A stretch of DNA of 48,205 nt. It comes from Shewanella sp. (GTDB taxonomy: Bacteria; Pseudomonadota; Gammaproteobacteria; Enterobacterales; Shewanellaceae). Position 1 is the first letter of the stretch. Every line of letters begins with the position of its first letter. Shown here piece by piece: positions 9,856 through 20,832 of this stretch. The translations under genes and the position numbers were made by a program. Below the pieces are notes generated by a model that was not told where the DNA came from, searched no databases, and was given only the letters and a program-made list of their open reading frames with translations. The stretch lies in the NCBI GenBank assembly GCA_021462625.1, contig JAJNAU010000010.1, positions 1 to 48,205 of the forward strand, in the 5' to 3' direction.

Positions 9856-10057
9856 TTACTCAATCTCTGAATTACCCAAGTTATGCTGGTGCAAAGTCTG
9901 TCTTGAATTGTACTGTTGTTCACACTTGAAAAGGTAACAAATTTGATCAATGTTGTCAGGGTATATAGTTGTTCGCTTACGTACTGGTAACACTTGTTGC
10001 TTCATCAAGTTGTTTAAACAGCGAGCCAGGACACAGAATGGCACTACCTGAGAAAAC

Positions 10058-10083
10058 AAAAAGTCGCCCACAGGCGACCTTTT
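10058..10083 (-). terminator. Putative bidirectional terminator downstream of valS
   Basis: AAAAAGTCGCC caca GGCGACCTTTTA. Confidence 0.75.
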
Positions 10084-10103
10084 ACTTACAGATGTAAAGA
10101 AAA

Positions 10104-13001
10104 TCAGGCTTCCAGTTTGGCCAGCTCTACTTTCTGTTCGTTCAGTTTGTCCATATCCCGGGTGAACTCAGCCAGTTTGGCGCGCTCTTTGTCGATGACT
10201 GCAGCAGGAGCCTTAGCCACGAAACCTTCGTTGGACAGTTTGCCTTCAATGCGCTTGACATCCTGAGCCAGCTTCTCCAGTTGCTTGTCGATACGGGCCA
10301 TTTCAGCCGCAACGTCAATCAGGCCTGCCATAGGGATCAGCAGCTCCATGTCACCAACCAGCTGAGTGGTTGACATAGGGGCAGTTTCACCGTCAGCCAG
10401 TATGGTCATGGATTCCAGCTTGGCCAGTGTCTTGAAGAAGGCCTGGTTGGCTTCAACGCGGGCCTTGTCCTGCTCGCTGACATTGCGCAGCAGCGCAAAC
10501 AGCGGCTTGGATGGAGCAATGTTCAACTCGGCGCGGATGTTACGTACCGCAACGATCATCCTCTTCACCCATTCCAGATCTTCCATGGCAGCTGCATCAA
10601 CCTTGGCGGCATCATACTCAGGGAAGCTCATCAGCATCAGGGTTTCGCCTTGCCCTTCGTCACAAGAGATGATGCCGGCCAGTGGCTTAACGCGGTGCCA
10701 GATAGTCTCAGTGATATATGGCATCAGCGGGTGCATCAGACGCAGCAGCTGCTCCAGGACAGTCACCAGAGTATGACGGGTGCCACGCAGCTGAGCTTCA
10801 CTGCCGTTGTTCAATACCGGCTTGGTCAGCTCCAGGTACCAGTCACAGAACTGGTTCCAGGTGAACTCGTACAGGGTGTTGGCTGCCAGGTCGAAACGAT
10901 AAGCTTCGATATGTTCATCGAAGGTCTTCACGGTGTCGTTGAACAGACCTGTGATCCAGCGATCGGCCAAAGACAGCTCCATCTCACCACCGGCCTTTCC
11001 ATCAGGAGAGTTAGGGCCACAATCCTGCCCTTCAGTGTTCATCAGCACATAGCGGGAAGCGTTCCACAGTTTGTTACAGAAGCTGCGGTACCCGTCCAGA
11101 CGTTTCATATCCCAGTTGATGTCACGACCGGTAGAGGCCATGGCTGCCAGGGTAAAGCGCAAAGCGTCGGTGCCGTGGGCTTCGATACCCTCGGCGAACT
11201 CTTTGCGGGTGCTCTTTTCAATCTTGGCGGCCAGCTGTGGCTGCATCATGTTGCCGGTACGCTTCGCAACCAGAGATTCCAGATCGATGCCGTCAATCAT
11301 ATCCAGAGGATCCAGTACGTTACCCTTGGACTTGGACATCTTGTTGCCCTGTTCGTCACGGATAAGGCCGGTCACATATACTGTCTTGAATGGCACCTGT
11401 GGCTTGCCGTCTTCATCTTTGATGAAGTGCATGGTCATCATGATCATACGGGCAACCCAGAAGAAGATGATGTCGAAGCCGGTCACCAATACGTCGGTTG
11501 GGTGGAAGGTCTTCAGATCTTCAGTGTTTTCTGGCCAGCCCAGAGTTGAGAAGGTCCACAGTGCGGAAGAGAACCAGGTATCCAGTACGTCTTCGTCCTG
11601 ACGCAGGGTTACGTCCACCCCCAGCTTGTGTTTGGCACGCACTTCGGCTTCATCACGGCCGACATAGACCCTACCGGCTTCGTCGTACCATGCCGGGATA
11701 CGGTGACCCCACCACAGCTGACGGGAGATACACCAGTCCTGAATATCACGCATCCAGGAGAAGTACATGTTTTCGTACTGCTGAGGCACAAACTTGATAT
11801 CACCGTTTTCAACGGCTTCGATGGCAGTCTTGGCCAGTGGCTTAACAGCCACGTACCATTGATCAGTCAGCAGTGGCTCAATCACTACGCCGGAGCGGTC
11901 GCCATAAGGCACTTTCAGTCCGTGAGGATCAATTTTTTCCAGCAGACCCAGGGTTTCAAACTCAGCAACCACTGCGTCACGGGCTTTGAATCTGTCCATG
12001 CCGGCATAGCGCTCTGGCAGGCTTGCATCCAGCTCATCATTGATGGTGCCATCAGTGTTAACCACTTCAGCGGTCGCGCGGATAGCGGCATCCAGCGTCA
12101 TGATGTTGAACATAGGCAGAGCGTGACGCTTACCCACTTCATAGTCATTGAAGTCGTGGGCTGGGGTGATCTTCACACAACCAGTGCCAAACTCCATATC
12201 GACATAATCGTCGGCCACAATTGGGATGCGGCGGTTAACGATAGGCAGGATGATTTCTTTACCGATAAGTGACTGATAATGCTCGTCATCAGGGTGCACG
12301 GCAACCGCGCTGTCACCCAGCATGGTTTCAGGACGGGTGGTCGCCACCACCAGGTAGTCTTTACCGTCGGCCGTCAGTGCACCGTCAGCCAGTGGATAAC
12401 GGAAGTGCCACATGTGGCCCTGCTTCTCTTTGTTTTCCACTTCCAGATCGGAAATCGCGGTATGCAGCTTAGGGTCCCAGTTAACCAGGCGCTTGCCGCG
12501 GTAGATCAGGTCATCTTCGTACAAACGAACAAACACTTCCTGCACGGCAGCAGACAGGCCTTCGTCCATGGTGAAACGCTCGCGGTCCCAGTCTACAGAG
12601 GCGCCCAGACGACGCATCTGGCGGGTGATGGTGCCACCGGACTGAGCTTTCCAGTCCCATACCTTGTCCATAAAGGCGTTACGGCCCAGGTCATGGCGGC
12701 TCTTGCCTTCTTCGGCTTCCAGTTTACGCTCAACCAGCATCTGGGTCGCAATCCCCGCGTGGTCGGTACCCACCTGCCACAGGGTGTTCTTGCCCTTCAT
12801 ACGCTGATAGCGGATCAAGGTGTCCATAATGGTGTCCTGGAAGGCGTGTCCCATGTGCAGGCTGCCGGTGACGTTTGGTGGTGGGATCATGATGCAATAG
12901 TTGCCATTGCTCTGATCACCCTGGGGTTTGAAATAGCCTTTCTCTTCCCAAACCTGGTAGAGAGCCTGTTCAATAGACTGCGGATTGTATGTTTTTTCCA
13001 T
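10104..13001 (-). CDS. valS: Valyl-tRNA synthetase
   Basis: HMGH motif ([12 protein letters not shown]) and [18 protein letters not shown]; 965 aa. Confidence 0.98.
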   Translation of the reverse strand: MEKTYNPQSIEQALYQVWEEKGYFKPQGDQSNGNYCIMIPPPNVTGSLHMGHAFQDTIMDTLIRYQRMKGKNTLWQVGTDHAGIATQMLVERKLEAEEGKSRHDLGRNAFMDKVWDWKAQSGGTITRQMRRLGASVDWDRERFTMDEGLSAAVQEVFVRLYEDDLIYRGKRLVNWDPKLHTAISDLEVENKEKQGHMWHFRYPLADGALTADGKDYLVVATTRPETMLGDSAVAVHPDDEHYQSLIGKEIILPIVNRRIPIVADDYVDMEFGTGCVKITPAHDFNDYEVGKRHALPMFNIMTLDAAIRATAEVVNTDGTINDELDASLPERYAGMDRFKARDAVVAEFETLGLLEKIDPHGLKVPYGDRSGVVIEPLLTDQWYVAVKPLAKTAIEAVENGDIKFVPQQYENMYFSWMRDIQDWCISRQLWWGHRIPAWYDEAGRVYVGRDEAEVRAKHKLGVDVTLRQDEDVLDTWFSSALWTFSTLGWPENTEDLKTFHPTDVLVTGFDIIFFWVARMIMMTMHFIKDEDGKPQVPFKTVYVTGLIRDEQGNKMSKSKGNVLDPLDMIDGIDLESLVAKRTGNMMQPQLAAKIEKSTRKEFAEGIEAHGTDALRFTLAAMASTGRDINWDMKRLDGYRSFCNKLWNASRYVLMNTEGQDCGPNSPDGKAGGEMELSLADRWITGLFNDTVKTFDEHIEAYRFDLAANTLYEFTWNQFCDWYLELTKPVLNNGSEAQLRGTRHTLVTVLEQLLRLMHPLMPYITETIWHRVKPLAGIISCDEGQGETLMLMSFPEYDAAKVDAAAMEDLEWVKRMIVAVRNIRAELNIAPSKPLFALLRNVSEQDKARVEANQAFFKTLAKLESMTILADGETAPMSTTQLVGDMELLIPMAGLIDVAAEMARIDKQLEKLAQDVKRIEGKLSNEGFVAKAPAAVIDKERAKLAEFTRDMDKLNEQKVELAKLEA

Positions 13002-13016
13002 GGGAGCTTACGTTTC

Positions 13017-13481
13017 TCAAACTAACTTAAGAGGCTCGGTTGCCAGGTCCCGGGTGCACAGGGTGATGCCCATAGTCCGGTATTGCTTGTAGCGCTCGCG
13101 CGCTAATGCCTTGTGGGCCTTGTCACTGGCAACGAAATCGACAATTTGGCCAAAGTTTACCGCAAATGCGGGGCTTTGGTCTGCAAGATTAATCAGTACC
13201 GCGCGCTTTTTATTGGGACCGAGTCGGTCAAAGCCAATCTCCACCGGTGCGCCGGTCATCGGGCCTTCGCCCTTGAGGTTGTGGGGGACAAAACTGTTGG
13301 CATCAAATTGCCACAGCTGTTCATCGATTGCATAGGCCTGAGCTTTGTCCTGACAATGAATATAGACATCAGCGCCTTCGCGGTAATGCTGGCTTGCCAG
13401 CTGACAGGCGGTCAGACTCAGATGATCAATGGCACTCATTGCCGGATTGGCACTCAGCAGATAAAAAGTCGCCTGGCTCAT
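13017..13481 (-). CDS. holC: DNA polymerase III subunit chi
   Basis: 154-aa HolC-like protein immediately upstream of valS. Confidence 0.92.
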   Translation of the reverse strand: MSQATFYLLSANPAMSAIDHLSLTACQLASQHYREGADVYIHCQDKAQAYAIDEQLWQFDANSFVPHNLKGEGPMTGAPVEIGFDRLGPNKKRAVLINLADQSPAFAVNFGQIVDFVASDKAHKALARERYKQYRTMGITLCTRDLATEPLKLV

Positions 13482-13661
13482 GGCCCGAATTGTACCCTGT
13501 GGAAGTTGGACATAAGGACGAAATACTACACTTTTTGGCGTTATGATAATAGGGCTGCGGCTTGTTGCTGAGTGGTTTGTTAAGGAAAGATAAACTGAAT
13601 GAGTGGCTCTTTCATGGTGGCTCCCGGGGCGATGTTATCATCGCGGGCATATACGTTTTTA

Positions 13662-15407
13662 TCAGAGAATCAACTTGCTGAAATGCTCTGCATCCAGCGG
13701 GGGATGAAATAAAAACCCTTGATAATAGTGGCAGTTAAGCCGCTTGAGAAAGTTCAACTGTACGGTGTTTTCTACGCCCTCAGCCACCACTGTTAACCCC
13801 AGGTGGTGTGCCATCACCATGGTGGTTTCGACAATGGCAGCATCGTAGCCATCATGGGGCAGACCCTGAACGAAGGATTGGTCAATTTTAAGGGTATTGA
13901 TGGGGAGATGCTTCAGATAGGACAGGGATGAATAGCCTGTGCCGAAGTCATCCAGTGCGATACCGATCCCCATGGACCTGAGCTTAAGCATTTTTTCAAT
14001 GGTGGAATCAACATCCGCCAGGGCAACGCTTTCTGTCAGTTCAAACTCCAGTTGGCTGCAGATAGTGCCGTAGTCCTGCAGACATTGTTCGACACACTCG
14101 ATAAACTCCGGATGATTAAATTGATCGGCGCTGACATTGACTGACAGGCATAAAGAAGTATTACCCGCCTCCCGCCAGCCCTGCAGAAACCGGCAGCTCT
14201 GTTGCAGTACCCATTTACCCACAGGAATAGCTAAACCGTTCGCTTCAAGATGGGGGATGAACTCGACCGGATTGATCAATCCCTTTTCGGGATGGCGCCA
14301 TCGCAACAGGGCTTCGGCTTTATAGATGTGTTTACCGCTGCTGTCCACCAAAGGCTGAAAGAATAGCTCAAATTGCTCCCGGTTGACGGCGGCTGCCAGT
14401 TCGGTTTCCAGCCGCTGACGGCGCTGCTCGCTCTGGCGTAACTCCTCATCGTAGAAGCGTACGCGATTCTTGCCTGTGTGTTTGGCACAATACAGCGCGG
14501 CATCGGCAAACTTGAAAATATCTGAGCATTGGATCGGCTTGTCATCCACAATTACAACGCCAATACTGCTGCTGATTTGAGTCGAGACATTGCCCATCAG
14601 CACGGGGTTGCGGAGTTTGACTCTGATATTTTCGGTGATTTCAGTCAGTTCTGTTTGGGCGTTCTGAGCGTCGAGATCACTCAGGAAAATCACAAACTCA
14701 TCGCCCCCCATGCGGGCGACCAAATCATGCTCTTTGACCGCAAACTCCTGCAATATCTGGCTGATTTCACACAGAAGTTGGTCACCCGTATTGTGGCCAT
14801 AGTGATCATTGACCTGTTTAAAGTTGTCCAGATCTATGTAAATGATTGCTGCCCATTCTCCGTGATTGTCCGTCAGCCTGTCTGTCAGGTGCTCTATTAG
14901 TAATCGTCGGTTGGCAACGCCGGTGAGTGCATCGTGGTATGCCATAAAACTGACTTTTTCTTCGGCAGCGACTCTGGTGGTAATATCGGACAATATGCCG
15001 GCAAATCCTACATATTGCCCGGTTTCATCGCGCAAGGCACGGGCTGAAAGCTCAAAAATACGCAGCTCACCATCGGCATTGAAGAAGTTGATCTCTTCAG
15101 TCAATTCTGTTTTCTCACCAGACAGGAGATCAGAAAACCCCATGGAGCAGCGCTGTGCATCGCTGGCCTCGACATTATTGAGAAACTCCTTTCCCAGTGA
15201 TTCATCAACGTTAAAACCGGTCAGGGAATACCAGGCCTGATTGAGAAAGGTCCACCTGAGTTTCAGATCCAGATGGAACACCGCATCCCGCAAGTGCCCT
15301 ACCAAATCCTGATAGCGTTTTTCTGATGCCTGTAAATGTTCAATCAGGCGATTCTGGGCCTGCGAGAGCAATTCACCGGGATTGGGACCTTTATGTCTGT
15401 GCTGCAT
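13662..15407 (-). CDS. PAS-GGDEF-EAL diguanylate cyclase/phosphodiesterase
   Basis: PAS-like N-terminus, intact MGGDEF, intact EALLRW, DDFGTGYSSLSYL and VVAEGVE. Confidence 0.95.
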   Translation of the reverse strand: MQHRHKGPNPGELLSQAQNRLIEHLQASEKRYQDLVGHLRDAVFHLDLKLRWTFLNQAWYSLTGFNVDESLGKEFLNNVEASDAQRCSMGFSDLLSGEKTELTEEINFFNADGELRIFELSARALRDETGQYVGFAGILSDITTRVAAEEKVSFMAYHDALTGVANRRLLIEHLTDRLTDNHGEWAAIIYIDLDNFKQVNDHYGHNTGDQLLCEISQILQEFAVKEHDLVARMGGDEFVIFLSDLDAQNAQTELTEITENIRVKLRNPVLMGNVSTQISSSIGVVIVDDKPIQCSDIFKFADAALYCAKHTGKNRVRFYDEELRQSEQRRQRLETELAAAVNREQFELFFQPLVDSSGKHIYKAEALLRWRHPEKGLINPVEFIPHLEANGLAIPVGKWVLQQSCRFLQGWREAGNTSLCLSVNVSADQFNHPEFIECVEQCLQDYGTICSQLEFELTESVALADVDSTIEKMLKLRSMGIGIALDDFGTGYSSLSYLKHLPINTLKIDQSFVQGLPHDGYDAAIVETTMVMAHHLGLTVVAEGVENTVQLNFLKRLNCHYYQGFLFHPPLDAEHFSKLIL

Positions 15408-16010
15408 TCAAAGCCCCAGTTTTTCAATCATGTCTGCAGAGCCGGCAACGGTTGCATACATGGGCATGATTTCTTTGAGGTAGTACTCCTGTTCAAAGGA
15501 GGTTCGGGCAACAGTGCAGTCTGACAATATGGTGACTTTATAGCCCAATTCTGTAGCTTCACGGCCCGCGGAATCGATACACAGGGACGTTACCGCACCG
15601 GCGATAATGACGTCGGTAATCTGATGTTGTTGCAGTACTTTGTGAAGTGTTGTTTTGGTGAAACAGCTTAATCCCCGTTTGCCTGGAATATTGCAGATGT
15701 CGGTACCAAAGGCTTTGATTTGGACAATGGTTTCTGCTCCGGGCGAGCCGGACCTGAAGGCGCCTTTTTCCTTGATTATTTTCAGGATGCCAATCGGAGC
15801 AGACAGCTCTGAATAGTCAGGGGTAAAAATGATGGGAGTGGTGATGACAGTTGCATCGGTCGGCAGGAGTTGCTCAATAAAAGCCAGAGAGTTTTGCAAT
15901 ACCTGGCCGACCTGCTCAGAGTTTTCCAGTGCATGGTGCAGTATGCCATTGTGCGCAAAGTAATCGTTTTGATAACCGATGAGTATCAGGGCGGTGTGTT
16001 TTAAATCCAT
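15408..16010 (-). CDS. Isochorismatase-like cysteine hydrolase
   Basis: MDLKHTALILIGYQNDYF..., catalytic-type Cys in GAVTSLCIDSAGREA; start at 16010 fits the family better than the track start 16037. Confidence 0.88.
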   Translation of the reverse strand: MDLKHTALILIGYQNDYFAHNGILHHALENSEQVGQVLQNSLAFIEQLLPTDATVITTPIIFTPDYSELSAPIGILKIIKEKGAFRSGSPGAETIVQIKAFGTDICNIPGKRGLSCFTKTTLHKVLQQHQITDVIIAGAVTSLCIDSAGREATELGYKVTILSDCTVARTSFEQEYYLKEIMPMYATVAGSADMIEKLGL

Positions 16011-16186
16011 GAGCTTATCCATTCCTGGTGGCGGCAAAATACTTGCAATGACAACGACTTATCTCCAGACTGTGTCACACCTTATGATTTGCAGGTGCCG
16101 CAATCCACCGCAGACGGTGCCCTGGCCATGCCTGACTCTGTAATCCAAGTATAGTCAATAGTTGGTGAGGGCAGCGCTTTTGTGAT

Positions 16187-16406
16187 TAGGGTCTGTTGAC
16201 CTCTGCCGGTTCAGCCATTGAGCCAGGTTTGTCATTTTGTCGATTGGATTATTTCGGGGGCTGGGGTGTGGCTTACAGCTACACCTACACCTGTAGCGTT
16301 ACAGATTTTGCAAAGGATTGGGGACATTCGCTGCGAACGGTGCCTTGCATATGAGAGTTGCAAACCTGCGCAGAGCACGCACGGGACTTGTTCGCACCTT
16401 CCTTAG
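16187..16406. repeat. Composite intergenic repeat (family 3 left end, family 2 body, family 1-type right end)
   Basis: TAGGGTCTGTTGACC at left; 16271-16406 aligns with 35849-35975; right end GGGACTTGTTCGCACCTTCCTTAG. Confidence 0.7.
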
Positions 16407-16544
16407 TCACGGATGTTATTCTCTGGACTATTTTTGGGGAGGTTTACACATGTCTTTGTAAAAACAACCGTTGAGTTGAGTCTCATGCAGGAATGCCAGC
16501 CTGACATTGTTAAATACATCCATATTAACTTTCGCCTGTTTATG

Positions 16545-16990
16545 CTAGAACCTGGAAAGAGAAACGCTACTGATCAGCCCGTTAATGTCATACCGGGCGA
16601 GGGCGCCAAAGGATTTACCTACAATGATGTTGTTTTCAAAAGGGGAGTCATTGCGACAATGAGCTAGGTTTGCCCTTAGCGGAGACAGCGGGCTGTTGGC
16701 ATTGACACCCCCTTCTTCCATGGTGACAAAGTCAGGGCGTAAATAGCCTGCTTCAAGTGCCCAGAATTTGATATCCATGCGTTTGCAGACTTTAGCGGCC
16801 AGTGCATGATAGCTGCGACAATTACCCTAAACCACGACAGCATCAATCTGATGGGTAGAGCAAAACTTGCTGAAGTCTTTTGACCATTGATTTATCGGCG
16901 CTGTGTACCTTACCAACTCAGTTTGAGTCGGCCAGCACTCATCTTCGCCGTTAAAACAGATTTTATGGCGCTGACTTGGTGCCGCAAGCT
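16545..16990 (-). pseudogene. KpsS/LipB-like capsular polysaccharide synthesis protein remnant
   Basis: Minus-strand reading gives SQRHKICFNGEDECWPTQTELVRYTAPINQWSKDFSKFCSTHQIDAVVV*GNCRSYHALAAKVCKRMDIKFWALEAGYLRPDFVTMEEGGVNANSPL; in-frame TAG, no intact 5' end found. Confidence 0.75.
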
Positions 16991-17164
16991 TGCCCGGTTA
17001 TCGAGCTGATTTCTTGTGAAAAAGCTGCTGGCCACAGGCTGACTTGCTCACTAGATACGCCCCAGCTCAAGCGCTGCACAGTCTCCGGCTTGATAAACAG
17101 CTGATCCCAAATCAGTTGTTTTTTCTGTTTCTATAAGTAGAAAGAACAATTAACTGGAACTCCC

Positions 17165-18407
17165 ATGTCTGCATCCTCCTCCTGCCCGTCCACGGCAAAC
17201 TCTACCTCAGCCGATAAAGATCGGGATTTTCAACGCAAAGCCATTTTCAGCGTTGCCTTTTTGATGGCGACCACCTCGGTCGGTCCGGGATTTCTCACTC
17301 AAACCGCGGTGTTTACCAATATCTACAAGATGAATATGGCGTTCCCTGTGCTTATTTCCGCCTTTATCACCTTTGGTATTGTGATGAACCTGTGGCGTAT
17401 CGTCGGCGTCTCCGGCCTGCGTATTCAGGATATCGCCAACCGAATTGCACCGGGTCTGGGCTATGTGATTGGAACTTTGCTGGCGCTGGGTGCCGTGGCC
17501 TTTAACTTTGGTAATGTCAGCGGCTCTGCGCTGGGGCTGAATGTGCTGACCGGCATAGGTACTAACTGGGGTGCCCTGTTTACCGGTTTGGTCGGTAGCG
17601 CACTGTTTTTAATGCACAATGCCTCCAAGCGTATGGATCAGATGGCCAGGTATCTGGGGCTGTTGATGATCTTGCTGATCGCCTATGTCACCATGACCAA
17701 TCTGCCACCTAATGCAGCAAACACTGATTGCAGCGGTATTCTCTTCTGACTATGCCAGCATACTGCTGCCAACCCTGACCATTGTGGGTGGCGCCGTGGG
17801 CGGTTATTACACAGGGGCGCAGCGTCTGGTGGATGTAGACTTGCAAGGAGAGGCGCAGGTCGGGGCGATTAAGCAGGCCGCCTGGGCCGGGATCTCCATC
17901 GCTGTGATTATCCGGGTATTGCTCTTCTTCGCTGTGTTGGGGGTGATTGCATCCGGTGTAGTATTGGATGGCGCTAACCCAGCGGCCGATGCCTTCCGCG
18001 CCGGCGCAGGCAGTTTGGGTTATCACATCTTCGGCCTGGTGCTGTTTGTGGCCTCTATTACCTCGGTAGTGGGTAACTCCTATATGGCGGTTTCCTTGGT
18101 TAACACCCTGTTCCCTGTGGTGGCCCGCAATGAAAAGGCCTGGTGTGTTGGTTTTATTGTGGTGACCAGTATTGGCACTGTGCTGGTGAATATGCCGGTG
18201 TTCCTGCTGATGCTGGCGGGGCTGGTTAACAGCATTATTCTGCCGTTGGTGTTGGGCGTGATGCTGCTGGCGGCAAGACGTAAGGACATTGTCGGTAGCT
18301 ATCAGCACCCGATTTGGCTGACTGCGATAGGGGTTGGCATAGTGATACTGATGGCCGGTGCCAGTGTCTCCAATGTCAGTAACTTTGCTGCCAAATTCCT
18401 GGGGTAA
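17165..18407 (+). pseudogene. NRAMP-family divalent metal transporter, single frameshift
   Basis: ORF 17165-17749 continues in the +1 frame as 17712-18407; deleting one base in CCACCT[A]ATGCAG restores ...TNLPPMQQTLIAAVFSSDYASILLPTLTIVGGAVGGYYTGAQRLVDV. Confidence 0.8.
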
Positions 18408-18480
18408 GGGCACTGTTTCCCTCTTATAATTTGCCCTTTTCCTGACAAGAATGAATGTAAATATTGTCAGGGAGTGCGGG

Positions 18481-18924
18481 ATGCAAGAGAAGCAAGCATT
18501 GAGTCAAAGAGAGTCCAGTCAGTCAGTATGCGCTGGAAGGCGGCTGTTTGTGCGGCGCGATTTGCTATCGTGTAGATGATGACCCTTTTGATGCCGATTA
18601 CTGTCATTGCCGTATGTGCCAGCAGCAGACTGGAGCCCCTGTGTCGGCCTGGATGGACTTTAAGATTGAACAGGTGCACTGGCTTAAAGGAAAGGTGAAG
18701 GAGTTTGCTTCTTCTGATACGGTCCGCAGAGGCTTTTGCGCCCAGTGTGGTTCGACCCTGACATTTCGGGACACAGGTTATGCTGACTATCTGACCTTAA
18801 GTATTACCTCTTTGGATAATCCCACCCTTGTAGTCCCCAATACTATATCTATACCGCCAGCGTGCCTGACTGGCACAGTATTGATGATAGCTTGCCCAGG
18901 TATGTAAAAGGCCGCAGCGACTGA
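18481..18924 (+). pseudogene. GFA-family (glutathione-dependent formaldehyde-activating-like) protein with two frameshifts
   Basis: GGCLCGAICYRV, YCHCRMCQQQTGAP and FCAQCGSTLTFRD zinc motifs; 5' ATG lies in a different frame, and the 3' end YYIYTASVPDWHSIDDSLPRYVKGRSD* lies in another frame. Confidence 0.82.
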
Positions 18925-18945
18925 TATCCAGGGCGCTCAGGCAAT

Positions 18946-18975
18946 AAAAAAGCGAAGCCTGAGCTTCGCTTTTTG
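18946..18975. terminator. Bidirectional terminator between GFA remnant and pepA
   Basis: AAAAAAGCGAAGC ctga GCTTCGCTTTTT. Confidence 0.9.
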
Positions 18976-18993
18976 GGTTACTGATAAGTGTGA

Positions 18994-20508
18994 TTACTCT
19001 TCGGAGCCAATACTGGCGCGGTTGATCAAAAACTGAGTTAGCAGGGGAACCGGCCGGCCGGTGGAACCTTTGTTTTGACCGCTGTTCCAGGCTGTGCCGG
19101 CCACATCCAGGTGTGCCCAGTTATACTTCTTGGCAAAGCGGGACAGGAAACAGGCCGCAGTAATAGATCCTGCCGGGCGGCCGCCCAGATTGGTCATGTC
19201 CGCAAACGGGCTTTCCAACATTTCCTGGTACTCATCCCACAGCGGCATGCGCCATGCGCGGTCACCAGACTGTTCACCGGCATTCAGCAGTTCATGGGTC
19301 AGCGGGTTGTGACCGGAGAACAGGCCGGATGCGTGCTTACCCAGGGCAATCACACAAGCGCCGGTCAGGGTGGCGGTATCAACAACCAGCTCAGGGTCGA
19401 AACGCTCAACATAGGTCAGTACATCACACAGCACCAAACGGCCTTCGGCGTCAGTGTTCAATACTTCCACTGTCTGGCCTGACATAGTGGTCAGGATGTC
19501 GCCAGGACGATATGCGGTGCCGGATGGCATGTTTTCACAACCAGCCAGTACACCAATCACATTGATTGGCAGGTTCATTTCACAGATCGCTTTCATGGTA
19601 CCGATAACACCGGCAGCACCACCCATGTCGTACTTCATCTCATCCATGGCTTCGCCCGGCTTCAGCGAGATACCGCCGGAGTCGAAGGTCAGGCCTTTAC
19701 CTACCAGTACGATAGGCTTTTCAGTGGCATTCAGTGAGCCCTTGTAGTTCATCACTGTCATGATGGACTCATTAGCACTGCCGCGGCCCACGGCCAGATA
19801 GGCATTCATGCCCAGCTCAGCCATCTGCTCTTCACCAACAGTGGTCACTTTCAGGTTTTCATACTGCTCGCCCATTTGACGGGCCTGGGAAGCCAGGTAA
19901 GCCGGATTGCAGATGTTGGGTGGCATATTGGCCACATCGCGACACAGGAGCATACCGGCAGAAACGGCTTCTCCTTGCTCGATGGCACGTTCGCCAACGG
20001 TCAGCTCGCGGCGGGTCGGTACATTAAACACCAGTTTGCGCAGTGGACGGCGGTGCTCGCCTTTACAGGTCTTGAGTGTATCAAAGTTGTACAGACTGGC
20101 ATTGGTGGTTTCCACTGCCTGACGCACTTTCCAGTATGTGTCGCGGCCTTTTACATGCAGCTCAGTCAAGAAACAAACGGCTTCCATTGAGCCGGTTTCA
20201 TTCAGCGTGTTAATGGTTTTGGCAATAATCTGTTTGTATTGGCGTTCATCCAGTTCACGCTCTTTGCCACAGCCAACAAGCAGTACGCGCTCACTCAATA
20301 CATTGGGCACATGATGCAACAGCAGCATTTGGCCTGGTTTTCCTTCCAGATCACCGCGGCGCAGCAGATTGCTGATGTAGCCTTCGCTGATTTTGTCCAA
20401 TTGCTCGGCGATACCTGACAAACGCCGGGGTTCATAAACCCCAACCACAATACAGGCTGAGCGTTGTTTTTCAGGGCTGCCGCTCTTTACGCTAAACTCC
20501 ATGAGCAC
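18994..20508 (-). CDS. pepA: Leucyl aminopeptidase (cytosol aminopeptidase)
   Basis: [31 protein letters not shown] and [10 protein letters not shown] signature. Confidence 0.97.
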   Translation of the reverse strand: MLMEFSVKSGSPEKQRSACIVVGVYEPRRLSGIAEQLDKISEGYISNLLRRGDLEGKPGQMLLLHHVPNVLSERVLLVGCGKERELDERQYKQIIAKTINTLNETGSMEAVCFLTELHVKGRDTYWKVRQAVETTNASLYNFDTLKTCKGEHRRPLRKLVFNVPTRRELTVGERAIEQGEAVSAGMLLCRDVANMPPNICNPAYLASQARQMGEQYENLKVTTVGEEQMAELGMNAYLAVGRGSANESIMTVMNYKGSLNATEKPIVLVGKGLTFDSGGISLKPGEAMDEMKYDMGGAAGVIGTMKAICEMNLPINVIGVLAGCENMPSGTAYRPGDILTTMSGQTVEVLNTDAEGRLVLCDVLTYVERFDPELVVDTATLTGACVIALGKHASGLFSGHNPLTHELLNAGEQSGDRAWRMPLWDEYQEMLESPFADMTNLGGRPAGSITAACFLSRFAKKYNWAHLDVAGTAWNSGQNKGSTGRPVPLLTQFLINRASIGSEE

Positions 20509-20832
20509 TCCTAGATTCTTAAAGACAAATTTTTATATTTATTAGATAATGCCGCTTTATACCTGCGTTCGGCACGGTGCGGTGTTTGCCGTTTATCAGC
20601 CAAGCCTGAGCTTAAATAGCCTGGGCACTGTCAGCAGGGCACAGGGCAGTCCGGCTGTGTTTTCTGACGTTGTGTAAAGCCTGAACCTGTTGTGGCAGCT
20701 CTTATAATGACATTTATTACCCCGTCAGCAGACGGACGTGGGGTTGGTCAGAAAACTATCAAAAGTAAACAGTTTACATGAAAGTCAGTCTGTTACCAGC
20801 AAAATGATAAGTTTAGATACCGGATTCAGCCT

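Noticed and set aside
9948-9960. TTGATCAAT-like sequence upstream of ndh as an FNR site
   Set aside because: Only one half-site and wrong spacing.
10366-13025. Long plus-strand ORFs (e.g. 299 aa and 248 aa) opposite valS
   Set aside because: Antisense to a clear essential gene, with no recognisable motifs; typical shadow ORFs in moderately GC-rich DNA.
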